Part shown: piece after piece, positions 1-9,123 of the stretch
Numbering within the stretch: the first letter of the stretch is position 1
Layout of the letters: each line of letters opens with the position of its first letter
Assembly (NCBI GenBank): GCA_000381565.1
Contig: KB906724.1
Span: forward strand, 716,350-780,349
From: Oxalobacteraceae bacterium AB_14
Lineage (GTDB): Bacteria; Pseudomonadota; Gammaproteobacteria; Burkholderiales; Burkholderiaceae_D
DNA length: 64,000 nucleotides
Reading direction: 5' to 3'
The notes under the pieces: generated by a model
The model's input: the letters and a program-made list of their open reading frames with translations, nothing else
What the model was told of the DNA's origin: nothing
Database searches by the model: none
Position numbers and translations under genes: made by a program

Positions 1-1222
1 GGCGCAGCGTGTCGAGCAGGCGGCGCGATTTGCGCTGGCTCAGCTGCCACTGGTAGGGCACGGCCACCGCCAGCAGGAACACGCAGGAGGCCAGCGGGCC
101 GGTGGTGGAAAAATCGGCGTCGTGCAGACTGATCAAATAGGCCAGCGTCAGCCAGCACAGCGACAATGCGGCCAGCAGGCCGACGCTCAGTGCGGCCGAC
201 ACGCGCGGCAGCGTCCACGCCGCCAGCATGACGCTGAGCAGCGCATACAGGCTGCCGATCCAGCGTCCCGGCCACGGCGCCGTCGCCCGTCCCTGCTGCT
301 GGTCTAGCAGCGTCGACACCATGGCCGCCTGCACTCCCAGGCCGGGCCGTTTGGCCGACAGAGGCGTGGTCACCAGGTCGCCCAGGCCAAGCGACGAAGA
401 GCCGACCAGCACCAGCCGGCCGGCGGCGCTGGCCGGCGCAATGCGGCGCGCCAGCACGTCGGCGGCGGCCACCACGGTAAATGCGCTCCAGTCGCGCTCG
501 AACCGCACGCGCCGCAACACCGGCGCCGCGGCGGCGGCCCCGGGCGACTGGCCGCAGCAGCTGATCAAGGCCAGGCTGAGCGCCGGGTACAGGCGGCCCT
601 CGAAGCTAGTCCACAGCGGTACCCGGCGCAGCGCGCCGTCCTGGTCGGGGATGAAGCCGATGTTGCCGACGTGAGGCGCGTCGGCCCAGGCCGGCTGGTT
701 GGCTATATAACCGGTGGCGGGCACGCCGCCGGCGGCCGGCCCGGGGCGGCCGCCGGCCAGACGGCCCTGGCGCAGCTCAAACGGGCCGCCCTGGGTGAAA
801 TCGAAGGCCTGGGCCAGCACCAGCCCGCCATGGCGCGCCAGCAAAGACAGCCGCTGGTCGCCTTCGGCATCTGCCGGGTTGGGCAGGACGATGTCGAGGG
901 CGACGGCGCGCGCGCTATAGGTTGTGAGCAGGATTTCAACCAGGTCGGCCAGGCGGGCGCGTGGCCACGGCCACGGCCCCAGTTCGGCCATGCTGGCCTC
1001 GTCAATGTCGACCACCAGCAGGCGCGGCTCCGGCGTGTTGTTGCTGTGGATACGGATATAGCGGTCGCGCAGCCATTCGTCGGCAAACAGTGAACCTCCG
1101 GCCGGCGCCAGCCATTGCGCCCACAATGCCAAACCCAGCGCCGCAGCGGCGATCGCGGCGCGGATCGCGAAGGCCGGCACGGCGGGCAGGCGCCTGGCCC
1201 CGGTTTTCAACGCGTTGTTCAA
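1..1222 (-). CDS. CHASE2-domain sensor protein, N-terminal part (runs off the left edge)
   Basis: An open minus-strand frame runs from about 1222 to the window edge without a stop. After one hydrophobic segment it reads LLVVDIDEASMAELGPWPW, then VALDIVLPNPADAEGD and LVLVGSSSLGLGDLVTTPL, the hallmarks of a periplasmic CHASE2 sensor domain. At least two further hydrophobic segments follow near positions 60-240. CHASE2 proteins in this group usually end in an adenylate/guanylate cyclase, kinase or GGDEF output, but that part lies outside the window. No in-frame ATG exists near the N-terminus: TTG at 1222 (reading LNNALKTGARR) or GTG at 1180 are the candidates. It diverges from the FecR-domain gene at 1420, a pairing common in this family. 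The start is uncertain. Confidence 0.8.
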   Translation of the reverse strand, partial: MNNALKTGARRLPAVPAFAIRAAIAAAALGLALWAQWLAPAGGSLFADEWLRDRYIRIHSNNTPEPRLLVVDIDEASMAELGPWPWPRARLADLVEILLTTYSARAVALDIVLPNPADAEGDQRLSLLARHGGLVLAQAFDFTQGGPFELRQGRLAGGRPGPAAGGVPATGYIANQPAWADAPHVGNIGFIPDQDGALRRVPLWTSFEGRLYPALSLALISCCGQSPGAAAAAPVLRRVRFERDWSAFTVVAAADVLARRIAPASAAGRLVLVGSSSLGLGDLVTTPLSAKRPGLGVQAAMVSTLLDQQQGRATAPWPGRWIGSLYALLSVMLAAWTLPRVSAALSVGLLAALSLCWLTLAYLISLHDADFSTTGPLASCVFLLAVAVPYQWQLSQRKSRRLLDTLR

Positions 1223-1357
1223 GGTTGGGAGTCTTGGAAGGTGAATATTGGAAATAATCTGACAGTATAACGCCTGCCGGCAGTGCCAGCCATGCCGGGG
1301 CCGGGTTTTTGCTACAAAGTGTAAGTTTCGGGGCTGGAAGAGTTGAATTCAGTAAAA

Positions 1358-1399
1358 TGTGATGACTGTCACGGAATTTTATCCTGCGAACAGGATAAT
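1358..1399 (+). promoter_or_regulatory. CRP-like site and -10 of the FecR-domain gene
   Basis: TGTGATGACTGTCACG at 1358-1373 fits the TGTGA-N6-TCACA consensus of the CRP/FNR family with one mismatch. GATAAT at 1394-1399 is a likely -10 box. The palindrome centre is about 41 bp upstream of the start point this predicts (about 1406), the class II activator position. The start codon at 1420 follows with an AGGGG ribosome site. The same arrangement recurs near 3277 and 9124. Confidence 0.55.
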
Positions 1400-1419
1400 G
1401 GCCGAAAAAGGGGAATATC

Positions 1420-2901
1420 ATGTTGCGTCAATTACTCGCCGCCGCCGCCGCAGTGCTGGCCGTGCCGATGGCCCAGGCTGAAGTGGCCGGGACCATCATC
1501 TTCGTCGCCGGGGACGCTCATGTGGCGCAACGGGCGGCGCAGCTCAGCGCAACCGTGGCCGAAGGTGAAATGCTAACCACTGGCAAGGATGGTTACATTT
1601 ATATCAAGACTGTCGACAATGGCTTGTTCATCCTGCGGCCGTCGACCAAGGCGCGCATCGCCGCCTACCATGTCGATCGCGTACATCCGGAAAACACCCG
1701 CGTCAAGCTCGAGTTGTTGAGTGGCGTGGCGCGTAGCCAGTCCGGCGAGGCTGTCAAGCAGGCGCGCCAGAATTTCCGCTTCAATACACCGGTCGCCGCC
1801 ATTGGCGTGCGCGGCACGGACTTCACCGTATTTACCGATCAGGATACATCGCGCGTGGCGGTCATCTCCGGGCGCATCACCCTCAGCGGTTTCGGCGGCG
1901 GTTGCCTGCCGGAAGGGCTGGGGCCGTGCGAAGGCGGCGGCAGCCGCGACCTGTCGGCGGGGCAGAAAGGGCAGTTGCTGCAGTTTCGCCGCGGCCAGGC
2001 CGCGCCGCAGTTGCTGTCGGAGGGCGCGCAGTCGCCCGATGTGGTAGCGCCGCCGCGTTCGGATGAGCCGGTCGGTAAGCCGGGCACGGCCAGTGTGACG
2101 CCGGCGCCGATCAACTTCGACCCGCAAAAAAGTCTGACTTTGCAGCAAGTTGCAGGCGCCGGCCTGAACGGAGGTCAGGGGAATGGCAAGACGCCGGACA
2201 CGGTGGTGACCGCGCCGCCGATTACCGAGGTGAGTCCGCCGGTGGTGGTGGTGGTGCCGCCGGAGGTGGTGGTGCCGCCGCCGGTGGTGGTGGTGCCGGT
2301 CGAGCCGACGCCGCCCATCGTTGGGCCGGTGGAGCCGACCGTGCCGGCGCTGCCTGCGACGCCTGAGTTGCCTGACAGTAAAATTGTCTGGGGGCGCTGG
2401 CAGCCGGTGGCCAACCGGGCCGTCAGCGTCGATTTTGTCGGTGAGCTCAATCGCAACGGCAAATTGATCGCGCAGAACGCGGATTTCGCCCTGTTCCGCA
2501 GCGAGGGCAAGGCCTTTGTCCTGCCCGAGCGGGGTTCGGTTGGCTTTACACTGCAGGCTAGCGAGGCGTATATCCACAATGATAATTTCGCGCTGCCGAC
2601 GGTGGTCGCCACGCTTGAAAACGGCGTTCTGAACTTTAACTTCGACAAGCGAACCTTCGCCACCAGCTTTGATCTGGTCAGCGCAAACGAACGCGTTGGC
2701 ATGCAGGCCAAGGGCGTGGTGGTCAGCGACGGCCGCTTCGCTGGCGAAAACCGGTTTATCAACCCTGGCACCAATATCTCGGTGGATGGGCTGCTCAGTT
2801 CGGAAAATGGTGGTACGGCGGCCTACCTGTTTAATACCAGGCTGGGCAGTGATCGTACGGTCTACGGTGCAACCGAATGGGGAAAACCGGTGACTAAATA
2901 A
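1420..2901 (+). CDS. FecR-domain exported protein
   Basis: 493 residues. A signal peptide (MLRQLLAAAAAVLAVPMAQA) is followed by a FecR domain at about residues 25-150 (EMLTTGKDGYIYIKTVDNG, then FRFNTPVAAIGVRGTDFTVF). A Pro/Val-rich linker spans about 270-325, and a C-terminal domain of about 165 residues with no family I recognise follows. In classic Fe-uptake systems FecR relays a signal to a sigma factor; free periplasmic FecR-domain proteins like this one are commonly paired with CHASE2 proteins, as here, and probably act in envelope signalling. There is no TonB receptor or sigma factor beside it. It has its own promoter with a CRP-like site and its own terminator, so it is monocistronic. 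Confidence 0.8.
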   Translation: MLRQLLAAAAAVLAVPMAQAEVAGTIIFVAGDAHVAQRAAQLSATVAEGEMLTTGKDGYIYIKTVDNGLFILRPSTKARIAAYHVDRVHPENTRVKLELLSGVARSQSGEAVKQARQNFRFNTPVAAIGVRGTDFTVFTDQDTSRVAVISGRITLSGFGGGCLPEGLGPCEGGGSRDLSAGQKGQLLQFRRGQAAPQLLSEGAQSPDVVAPPRSDEPVGKPGTASVTPAPINFDPQKSLTLQQVAGAGLNGGQGNGKTPDTVVTAPPITEVSPPVVVVVPPEVVVPPPVVVVPVEPTPPIVGPVEPTVPALPATPELPDSKIVWGRWQPVANRAVSVDFVGELNRNGKLIAQNADFALFRSEGKAFVLPERGSVGFTLQASEAYIHNDNFALPTVVATLENGVLNFNFDKRTFATSFDLVSANERVGMQAKGVVVSDGRFAGENRFINPGTNISVDGLLSSENGGTAAYLFNTRLGSDRTVYGATEWGKPVTK

Positions 2902-2927
2902 GTTGCACGAGGTGACAGGGTAATGGA

Positions 2928-2959
2928 GGCTGGCATGCGGAGCGTGTCAGCCTTTTTTT
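2928..2959 (+). terminator. Rho-independent terminator of the FecR-domain gene
   Basis: GGCTGGCATGC and GCGTGTCAGCC form an 11-bp stem (two G-U pairs) with a 3-nt loop, followed by a run of seven T. It lies 27 nt after the stop codon. Confidence 0.75.
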
Positions 2960-3400
2960 ACGGTGCGCCCGGTGGCGCCGCGCCGAATGCATCGGCCGGC
3001 GTGTGCCGCGAATTGAGCGCCGCCCGGATGCGAATGCGCAACGGTAGACAAGAAAATTTCCTTGCGGTTACATTTGCTTGCAAAAGAACTGTGCGGCCTG
3101 GTTTGAGGACTTGCCTGTCAGCGCCGCATGCCGTGTTGCGGGCGGCGGCTTGCTGCCGCATGCCGGTGAGGGGCCGACAGCATAGGCTTGCTTTGGGCGC
3201 AAACTTCCCAGATAATGATTCGCCGTAATAATGTTAGTGAATAAACTAGTAATATTCAGAGGATATTGTTCCTTTTTGTGACGACCGTCACATGAAAGGG
3301 CCAACACCTTCTGACATTATTCGGTACGTTAGGTTGCAGATGGCGAAAACGTGTACTGCAAAATTTAACTTTAATCATATTTTTCCCTTAGGAGCACTAA
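2960..3400 (+). other. Long intergenic/leader region upstream of the RTX gene
   Basis: About 440 bases without a convincing gene; the small frames here have no ribosome site and no recognisable product. The second half is AT-rich, unlike the flanks. It holds the CRP-like palindrome at 3277-3292, a possible -10 (CATTAT at 3315-3320), and a leader of roughly 75 nt before the strong AGGAG ribosome site at 3390-3394. The leader length suggests post-transcriptional control or mRNA stabilisation of a highly made protein (inference). Confidence 0.4.
3277..3292 (+). promoter_or_regulatory. CRP-like palindrome upstream of the RTX gene
   Basis: TGTGACGACCGTCACA is a perfect TGTGA-N6-TCACA palindrome. 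A weak -10 (CATTAT, 3315-3320) puts its centre about 42 bp upstream of the predicted start point. Two sister sites occur at 1358 and 9124. Confidence 0.6.
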
Positions 3401-6400
3401 ATGGGCATTTACACCGAAGCACTGCAAAAACTGTACGTCTCGTATTTCAACCGTCCTGCCGATCCAGGCGGTCTGGCGTACTGGGAAGGTCAGTTGACTG
3501 CAGGTACCGCCAGCCTGGACGCGGTCGCGGCCAGCTTCGCATCCTCCAAGGAATACACCGACACCTTCGCCAATCTGAACAACACCGCGATCATCGCCAA
3601 CATCTACGTCAACCTGTTCGGCCATCCAGCGGACAACGCTGGCCTGCTGTACTGGGTTAACCTGGTAAATAATGGTTCGATCACCCTGAGCAACGCCGTG
3701 ACCGCTATCGCCGCCGGCGCGCAGACGACCGACAAGGTTGCCTTCGATTCGAAAGTCAGCGCTGCCACCGCGTTCACCACCGCAGTGTCGGACACCCCAG
3801 GCGGCGTTGCTGCCTACAACGGCACGGAAGCCAACAAGGCCGCCAAAGCCTTCATCAGCAGCGTGAACGATCCCGTTACCCTGGCAGCCGCTACCGCACC
3901 AGCCGCACTGGCCAACACCATCACCAACATCGCTGTTGCTAACGACCCGCTGCTGGCTGCTTCGGTTGCTGCACAAACCGCCGTGACCGCCGCCAATACC
4001 GTGGCCACCGACAAACTTGCACTGGCTACCCAGGCAAACGTCGACCTGAACACCGCAGTCAGCAACAAGGCCGCCGCTGATACCAAGGCTGCTCTGACCG
4101 ATGCCGACGCACTGGCCGCTGCCAGCGTCACTGCAGCCGCTACCGCTGCCGCCGCCGTGGAAACCAAGACCGCTGCCGACGCTGCTGTCGTGACCGCTCA
4201 AGCCGATCTGAAGGCCGCCATCGCTGCTGGCGACCCAACTGCTGTGTCCGTCGCTTCGGGCAAAGTGACCATCGCTCAATCGCAGGCTGCTGATGCTGCT
4301 ACCGCCGTGGCCACCACCGCTGCCGATGCTGCGACTGCTGACGGCGCAGCCAAAGCTGCCGCCGCCGACGACAAAGCTGCGGCCGATGCTGCAACCGCTG
4401 TCACCGCCGCCATCAAGTTGTCTGTGGACGCTGCTGCTATTGCTGCTACCGCCGCCGCCGATGCTGCCGCCAAGGCTGCGACGTTCGCTGATGCCGCCGC
4501 CAAGACCGCACAAGTATCGGACGATACCGCCTCCGCTACCGCAACGTCGACCGCTGCGCAGAACACCACCGGCGCCGCTACCGCTTCCGCCACCGCTAAA
4601 GCCGCGGCTGACGATGCAGCCGCAGCCGTGGTTGTCGCCACTTCGTCGACCGACTACGCCACTGCTGCCGCTAAAGCTACAACCGACGTTGACGCTGCTG
4701 TCGCCGCCAACGGTACCGTTGCTGCCGCCATCACCGCTGCTGCTACCGCCGCTGCCGTGACCGCAGTGAAGACTGCCGCCGCTGACGCACTGGTAACCGC
4801 AAACGCCGCCAAAGTTTCGGCTGACGCTGCACTGGTTCTGGCCAACACCTACAACACCGCTGCCAAAGTCACCGTCACCACGGCTGATGACACCGCTGCT
4901 GCCGCTGCCGTCAAAGCTGCAACCGACGCTGTTGCCGCTGCCGCTGCTGCCGTGACCGCTGCAACCACCGACGTGGCAAACGCTGCCGCCCTGCCAGACT
5001 TCGCTCCTAAGACCTTCACGCTGACCACCGGCGTCGATTTGGGTACTGCCTTCACCGGCGGCATCGGCGAAGACCAGTTCAACGCTACCACCACCGGCAC
5101 CTTCAATGCGCTGGACAGCCTGGACGGCGGCGCCGGTAACGACACCCTGACCGTGGCTGACAACGGCGGCGCAGTTGCCACCGCTGGCGTCAAAGTGGTC
5201 AACATCGAAACGGCCAACCTGTCGGCTAAAACCACGGTGACCGCAGACACCACCGGCTGGACCGGCCTGACCACGCTGACCGTTACCGGCACCGGCGCGC
5301 AGGACATCACCGCGTCCAAGACCACCACCGTCACCGCTTCGAACAGCGGCGCTAACACCATCGCCATCGTCGGCGCAGGCGGCGTTGTAACCGCAACCAC
5401 TGGCGCAGGCACGATCGACATCGGCCAATCCGCTGTTGCCAACGCCATCACTTCGGCCGTCATCACCGGCGGTACCACCGTCAAGGTGCAAGACCGTTCG
5501 GGCGCCTCGGCAGCTACCGGCTCGACCCTGAAATCGGTATCGATCGACGGCAACACCGGCGCAGCCACCCTGACCGGCGACGGCATCACCAGCGTGTCGA
5601 TCTCGAACACCAACCAGAACGCCACCATCACTGCAGCTGCCGGCACCCGTACCGACAGCATCACGCTGAACACCGTGACCGGTGGTACCGTGGACGATGC
5701 CACCGCAACCACGCTGAACGTGGCGATCGCAGGTACGGCCGCCACCACCGGCGTGACCGTGACCGGCGCGGCCGCAACCGCAATGGCGCTGTCGAGCACC
5801 AGCACCAAGGCATCGACCATCGCTACCCTGACCGCTGCTAACGCAGCGACCGTTGGCATCTCCGGCACCGGCGCCCTGACCATCACCGCCGATACCTTGA
5901 AGGCCAGCGCCGTCATCACCAGCACCAGCACCGGTGGCGTCACCCTGACCCAGGCCCTGACCGCTAACCAGCAGTTCGTTGGTACCGCATCGTCGGGTAA
6001 CGATTCGATCTCGATCGCTACCACCTCGACCGTTGCGCACACCACCGGCGCTGGCGACGACACCATCATCATCGGTGGCGCGTTCGCTACCGGCGGTTCG
6101 GTTGACGCAGGCGCCGGCACCGACACCCTGTCGCTGACCGAAGCTCTGGCGGCAAACGACAGCCTGTCGGCCAGCTCGACGTTCTCCGCTGCGATCAGCA
6201 ACTTCGAGCGTCTGAGCCTGAACACGGTGACCGGTTCGAAGACCGTCAACCTGGCCCAGCTGGATGGCATCAACTATGTCACCACCAGCGCCGCTACCGC
6301 ACTGGTGCTGGACAACATGGCTGCCAACGGCACCCTGGTTCTGACCGATGCAACCAACGTTGTAACGGTCAACGTCATCAGCGCTACGACCAACACCAAC

Positions 6401-7357
6401 GATGTCCTGAACGTGAAAGTCACCGGTGCTGCCGATACGGCATTCGGTACCGTAACCGCCAGCAACGTTGAATCCCTGGTGCTGACCTCGACCGACAGCA
6501 ACTCCACCGTCGCCGGTACCACCGACCACACCCTGACCGTGGTTGACACGGCAGCAACGACCATCACCGTGGGCGGCAACGCTCACCTGACGCTGACCCA
6601 GGCTAGCCTCGCGCTGACCTCGATCAACGCCTCGTCGATGACCGTCGCAGCAGCGACCGCCGGTGCCGATACGGCCGGCCTGAACTTCATCAGTGGCGAC
6701 CTGGGCCAAGCTGCAACGGCTACCGGTTCCGCAGGTGTTGACAGCCTGGACTTCTCGGCGATCACGACCTCGAAGGCCGTGACCATCAACGGCGGCCTGG
6801 GTGGTACTGCAGGCAGCGCTGGCGATACCCTGATTGGCGGTGCCGGTAACGACATCATCACCTTCAGCGGTCTGGGCGATGCAGTCTTGAAGGGCAATGC
6901 TGGTACCGACACCATCACCGGTTCGACCGGTGCCGATACGATCTGGGGCGGTGCTGGCGCCGACACCATGACCGGCGGTGCAGGCAACGACATCTTCAAG
7001 TACACCCTGGTGGCTGATTCGACTCCAGGCGCGTTCGATACCGTCACCGACTTCCACGCTAAGACCGCGACGGTAGCTGGCGACGTTATCCAGTTCGCTG
7101 CTGCGATGTTCGGTGGTGCCGCAACTACGGTTGACGTGTTTGTAGCCAACAGCGGTTCGCTGGCACTGGCGGCTCTGAGCGCTTCGGCTCACACCGACCA
7201 GCACATCGTTGTTGCGCTGGATTCGTCGACTGGTACCCTGTACATCGATGGTCAAACCGCAGCTGGCGGCGATCACATTTCGGACGGCACCGCTGATTTG
7301 GCCATCGTGCTGACCGGCGTGACCACGCTGACCTCGAGCGCCTTCACCATCGTGTAA
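3401..7357 (+). CDS. DUF4214/RTX secreted surface protein (S-layer- or adhesin-like)
   Basis: 1318 residues. Residues 1-110 form a DUF4214 module with two repeats (LYVSYFNRPADPGGLAYW, then VNLFGHPADNAGLLYWV). Residues about 135-530 are an Ala/Thr/Asp/Lys-rich low-complexity stretch, probably helical. A Thr/Gly-rich beta domain follows to about 1140. RTX nonapeptides (GGAGNDTL near 575; GGAGNDIITF, GADTIWGGAGADTMTGGAGNDIF at about 1143-1200) bind calcium in this family. There is no cysteine and only four arginines, and there is no N-terminal signal peptide; the hydrophobic C-terminus (SSAFTIV) fits a type I secretion signal. The matching exporter lies 1.9 kb downstream. Codon use (many GCT and ACC) differs from its neighbours and suggests high expression. 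It is probably an S-layer or matrix protein; adhesin is the alternative. Confidence 0.85.
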   Translation: MGIYTEALQKLYVSYFNRPADPGGLAYWEGQLTAGTASLDAVAASFASSKEYTDTFANLNNTAIIANIYVNLFGHPADNAGLLYWVNLVNNGSITLSNAVTAIAAGAQTTDKVAFDSKVSAATAFTTAVSDTPGGVAAYNGTEANKAAKAFISSVNDPVTLAAATAPAALANTITNIAVANDPLLAASVAAQTAVTAANTVATDKLALATQANVDLNTAVSNKAAADTKAALTDADALAAASVTAAATAAAAVETKTAADAAVVTAQADLKAAIAAGDPTAVSVASGKVTIAQSQAADAATAVATTAADAATADGAAKAAAADDKAAADAATAVTAAIKLSVDAAAIAATAAADAAAKAATFADAAAKTAQVSDDTASATATSTAAQNTTGAATASATAKAAADDAAAAVVVATSSTDYATAAAKATTDVDAAVAANGTVAAAITAAATAAAVTAVKTAAADALVTANAAKVSADAALVLANTYNTAAKVTVTTADDTAAAAAVKAATDAVAAAAAAVTAATTDVANAAALPDFAPKTFTLTTGVDLGTAFTGGIGEDQFNATTTGTFNALDSLDGGAGNDTLTVADNGGAVATAGVKVVNIETANLSAKTTVTADTTGWTGLTTLTVTGTGAQDITASKTTTVTASNSGANTIAIVGAGGVVTATTGAGTIDIGQSAVANAITSAVITGGTTVKVQDRSGASAATGSTLKSVSIDGNTGAATLTGDGITSVSISNTNQNATITAAAGTRTDSITLNTVTGGTVDDATATTLNVAIAGTAATTGVTVTGAAATAMALSSTSTKASTIATLTAANAATVGISGTGALTITADTLKASAVITSTSTGGVTLTQALTANQQFVGTASSGNDSISIATTSTVAHTTGAGDDTIIIGGAFATGGSVDAGAGTDTLSLTEALAANDSLSASSTFSAAISNFERLSLNTVTGSKTVNLAQLDGINYVTTSAATALVLDNMAANGTLVLTDATNVVTVNVISATTNTNDVLNVKVTGAADTAFGTVTASNVESLVLTSTDSNSTVAGTTDHTLTVVDTAATTITVGGNAHLTLTQASLALTSINASSMTVAAATAGADTAGLNFISGDLGQAATATGSAGVDSLDFSAITTSKAVTINGGLGGTAGSAGDTLIGGAGNDIITFSGLGDAVLKGNAGTDTITGSTGADTIWGGAGADTMTGGAGNDIFKYTLVADSTPGAFDTVTDFHAKTATVAGDVIQFAAAMFGGAATTVDVFVANSGSLALAALSASAHTDQHIVVALDSSTGTLYIDGQTAAGGDHISDGTADLAIVLTGVTTLTSSAFTIV

Positions 7358-7414
7358 TGGTGGCTCACCTGGCGGTCGCAGCAGTTCGCGATCGCCAGGC
7401 GCCATTCTCGGAAA

Positions 7415-7447
7415 GCCCGACCCTGGTAACGGTGTCGGGCTTTTTTT
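7415..7447 (+). terminator. Rho-independent terminator of the RTX gene
   Basis: GCCCGA pairs with TCGGGC (extended by CC/GG) around an intervening loop, followed by seven T, 58 nt after the stop codon. Confidence 0.85.
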
Positions 7448-7453
7448 ATCGGC

Positions 7454-7459
7454 TATAAT
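7454..7459 (+). promoter_or_regulatory. -10 box of the methyltransferase gene
   Basis: A perfect TATAAT lies directly after the terminator T-run and about 46 nt upstream of the chosen start codon. No good -35 is visible, so an activator may be needed. Confidence 0.45.
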
Positions 7460-7505
7460 CGGCGCGGGCGTTTGCTGTGCCGACATGAAACAGGAGAATG
7501 ACTGC

Positions 7506-9053
7506 ATGGACTGGACTGCTGGCTACGCTTCCGACATTGAATACACGGCCGGGTTTTATCCCGAGCAGGGGCCGCATCTGCTCAACTTTGCGTGCCTGAT
7601 GAACGAGGTCGAGCCGGTGCCGCTCGATCGCCCTTATACCTATTTTGAACTGGGTTGCGGCCGCGGACTGACCGCCAACCTGCTGGCGGCGGCCAACCCG
7701 GACGCCTCCTTCTACGCGGCGGACTTCAATCCGGCCCATGTGGCCGAGGCGCGTGAGTTGGCGCGGGCAGCCGGCCTGAACAACTTGACGGTGCTGGAAA
7801 ACAGTTTCGCCGAGTTGGCCGCCGGCAGCGTGGCCGACTTGCCAGCGCTGGATTTCATCACGCTGCATGGTATCTACACTTGGGTTACGGCGGAAAACCG
7901 CGATCACATCATCGCCTTTATCGGCCGCTATCTGAAGCCGGGCGGTGTGGTCTATGTCAGCTACAACGCCATGCCGGGCTGGAGCCCGAGCCTGCCGATG
8001 CAGCGATTGCTGGTCGAATACGGCGCATGCTTCCCTGGCACAAGCGCCGGGCAGTTGGCCGGCGCCACGGATTTTCTTCGCAGGCTGGAGGCCAACGGCG
8101 CCGCATATTTCCGCGCCAATCCCGGCAATGCCGCTCGGATGGAGCAGTTGAACAAAGGAAGTAGCAATTACCTCGTGCATGAGTATATGCACAAGCACTG
8201 GGAGCCGATGTTCCATGTCGACGTGGCGCGCGGCCTGGCGCAGGCGAAATTAAATTTTGTCGCCTCGGCTGAACTGTCCTTCAACTATCCCCAGCTTTAT
8301 CTGGATGCGGAACGACGTGGCCTGATCGCCGAAATACCGGATGCGCCTATGCGCGAGACGCTCAAGGATTATTTTTTGAATACAGGCTTCCGCAAGGATG
8401 TCTACGTGCGCGGCGCGCGCAAGCTCAATCCTTTGCGCCGCCGCGAACTGCTGCGCGAAATGGGCGTGGCGCTGACGATATCGCCGGCAGCGGCCAGCGC
8501 CAGCATGAAAGTCGGCATTGGGCAAGTGACCGGCGATCCCGCCGTATTCGGCCCGATGACGGACGCGCTCGCCGAGCGTGCGCATACGCTGGGTGAACTT
8601 GAGGCTTTGCCCGCGCTGCGGCAACGTAATTTTGAAGACCTGGTGCAGACAGCAGCGCTGATGACCGCGTCCGGCCAGGCGACGCTGTATTCCGGCGCCA
8701 AGTCACGCAGCGATCCGGCAACGGCGCTGCGCATGAACCGGGTTCTGGCAGGCCGCACCAGCTATGGCGACGACTATCTGCACTTGTGCTCGCCCTTGCT
8801 GGGTGGTGCGGTAAGCATGGGCTATGTCGAGCGCCTTGCCTATAGCCTGCTGACCGAGAAAGGGTTGCCGCGCGACGCGGCGTTGCTGGCGCGCGACGGA
8901 TGGCGCCTCGTGATGCAGCCTCAGGGGCGCACTATGCTCAGGCAAGGTGTTGTGGTCGAGTCCGCAGTGGACAATGAGGCAATATTGACTGAGCACATGC
9001 AAAACGTGCTGGACAAGATATTGCCGATTTGGGAACGTTTGGCAATGATTTAA
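7506..9053 (+). CDS. Class I SAM methyltransferase with regulatory domain
   Basis: 515 residues from ATG 7506, chosen because AGGAG (7492-7496) lies 9 nt upstream; an ATG at 7485 has no such site. The SAM-binding motif FELGCGRG lies near residue 45, with FYAADFNPAHV after it. The middle and C-terminal parts (YNAMPGWSPSLPMQRLL, then ELSFNYPQLYL) look like the methyltransferase regulatory domain (PF10119 type). Known members of this architecture include rickettsial enzymes that methylate lysines of an outer membrane protein. It lies between a lysine-containing secreted RTX protein and its exporter, so that protein is a candidate substrate (inference). Small molecules or glycans are alternatives. 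Confidence 0.8.
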   Translation: MDWTAGYASDIEYTAGFYPEQGPHLLNFACLMNEVEPVPLDRPYTYFELGCGRGLTANLLAAANPDASFYAADFNPAHVAEARELARAAGLNNLTVLENSFAELAAGSVADLPALDFITLHGIYTWVTAENRDHIIAFIGRYLKPGGVVYVSYNAMPGWSPSLPMQRLLVEYGACFPGTSAGQLAGATDFLRRLEANGAAYFRANPGNAARMEQLNKGSSNYLVHEYMHKHWEPMFHVDVARGLAQAKLNFVASAELSFNYPQLYLDAERRGLIAEIPDAPMRETLKDYFLNTGFRKDVYVRGARKLNPLRRRELLREMGVALTISPAAASASMKVGIGQVTGDPAVFGPMTDALAERAHTLGELEALPALRQRNFEDLVQTAALMTASGQATLYSGAKSRSDPATALRMNRVLAGRTSYGDDYLHLCSPLLGGAVSMGYVERLAYSLLTEKGLPRDAALLARDGWRLVMQPQGRTMLRQGVVVESAVDNEAILTEHMQNVLDKILPIWERLAMI

Positions 9054-9123
9054 ATAAGTTTAAGCAAAGTCATGCCCGGGATGGTGCCATTTTGGCCGAA
9101 AGTGCGCCATTCCGCTCAAAAAA

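Noticed and set aside
1002-1421. ATG-started minus-strand frame overlapping the FecR promoter
   Set aside because: It lies in a different frame from the CHASE2 protein and has no domain; the CHASE2 frame explains the coding signal.
3371-7507. A 1378-codon open frame antisense to the RTX gene
   Set aside because: It is Gly/Ser/Arg-rich with no domain, and arises because GCC/GCT and ACC codons in the RTX gene read as open codons on the other strand.
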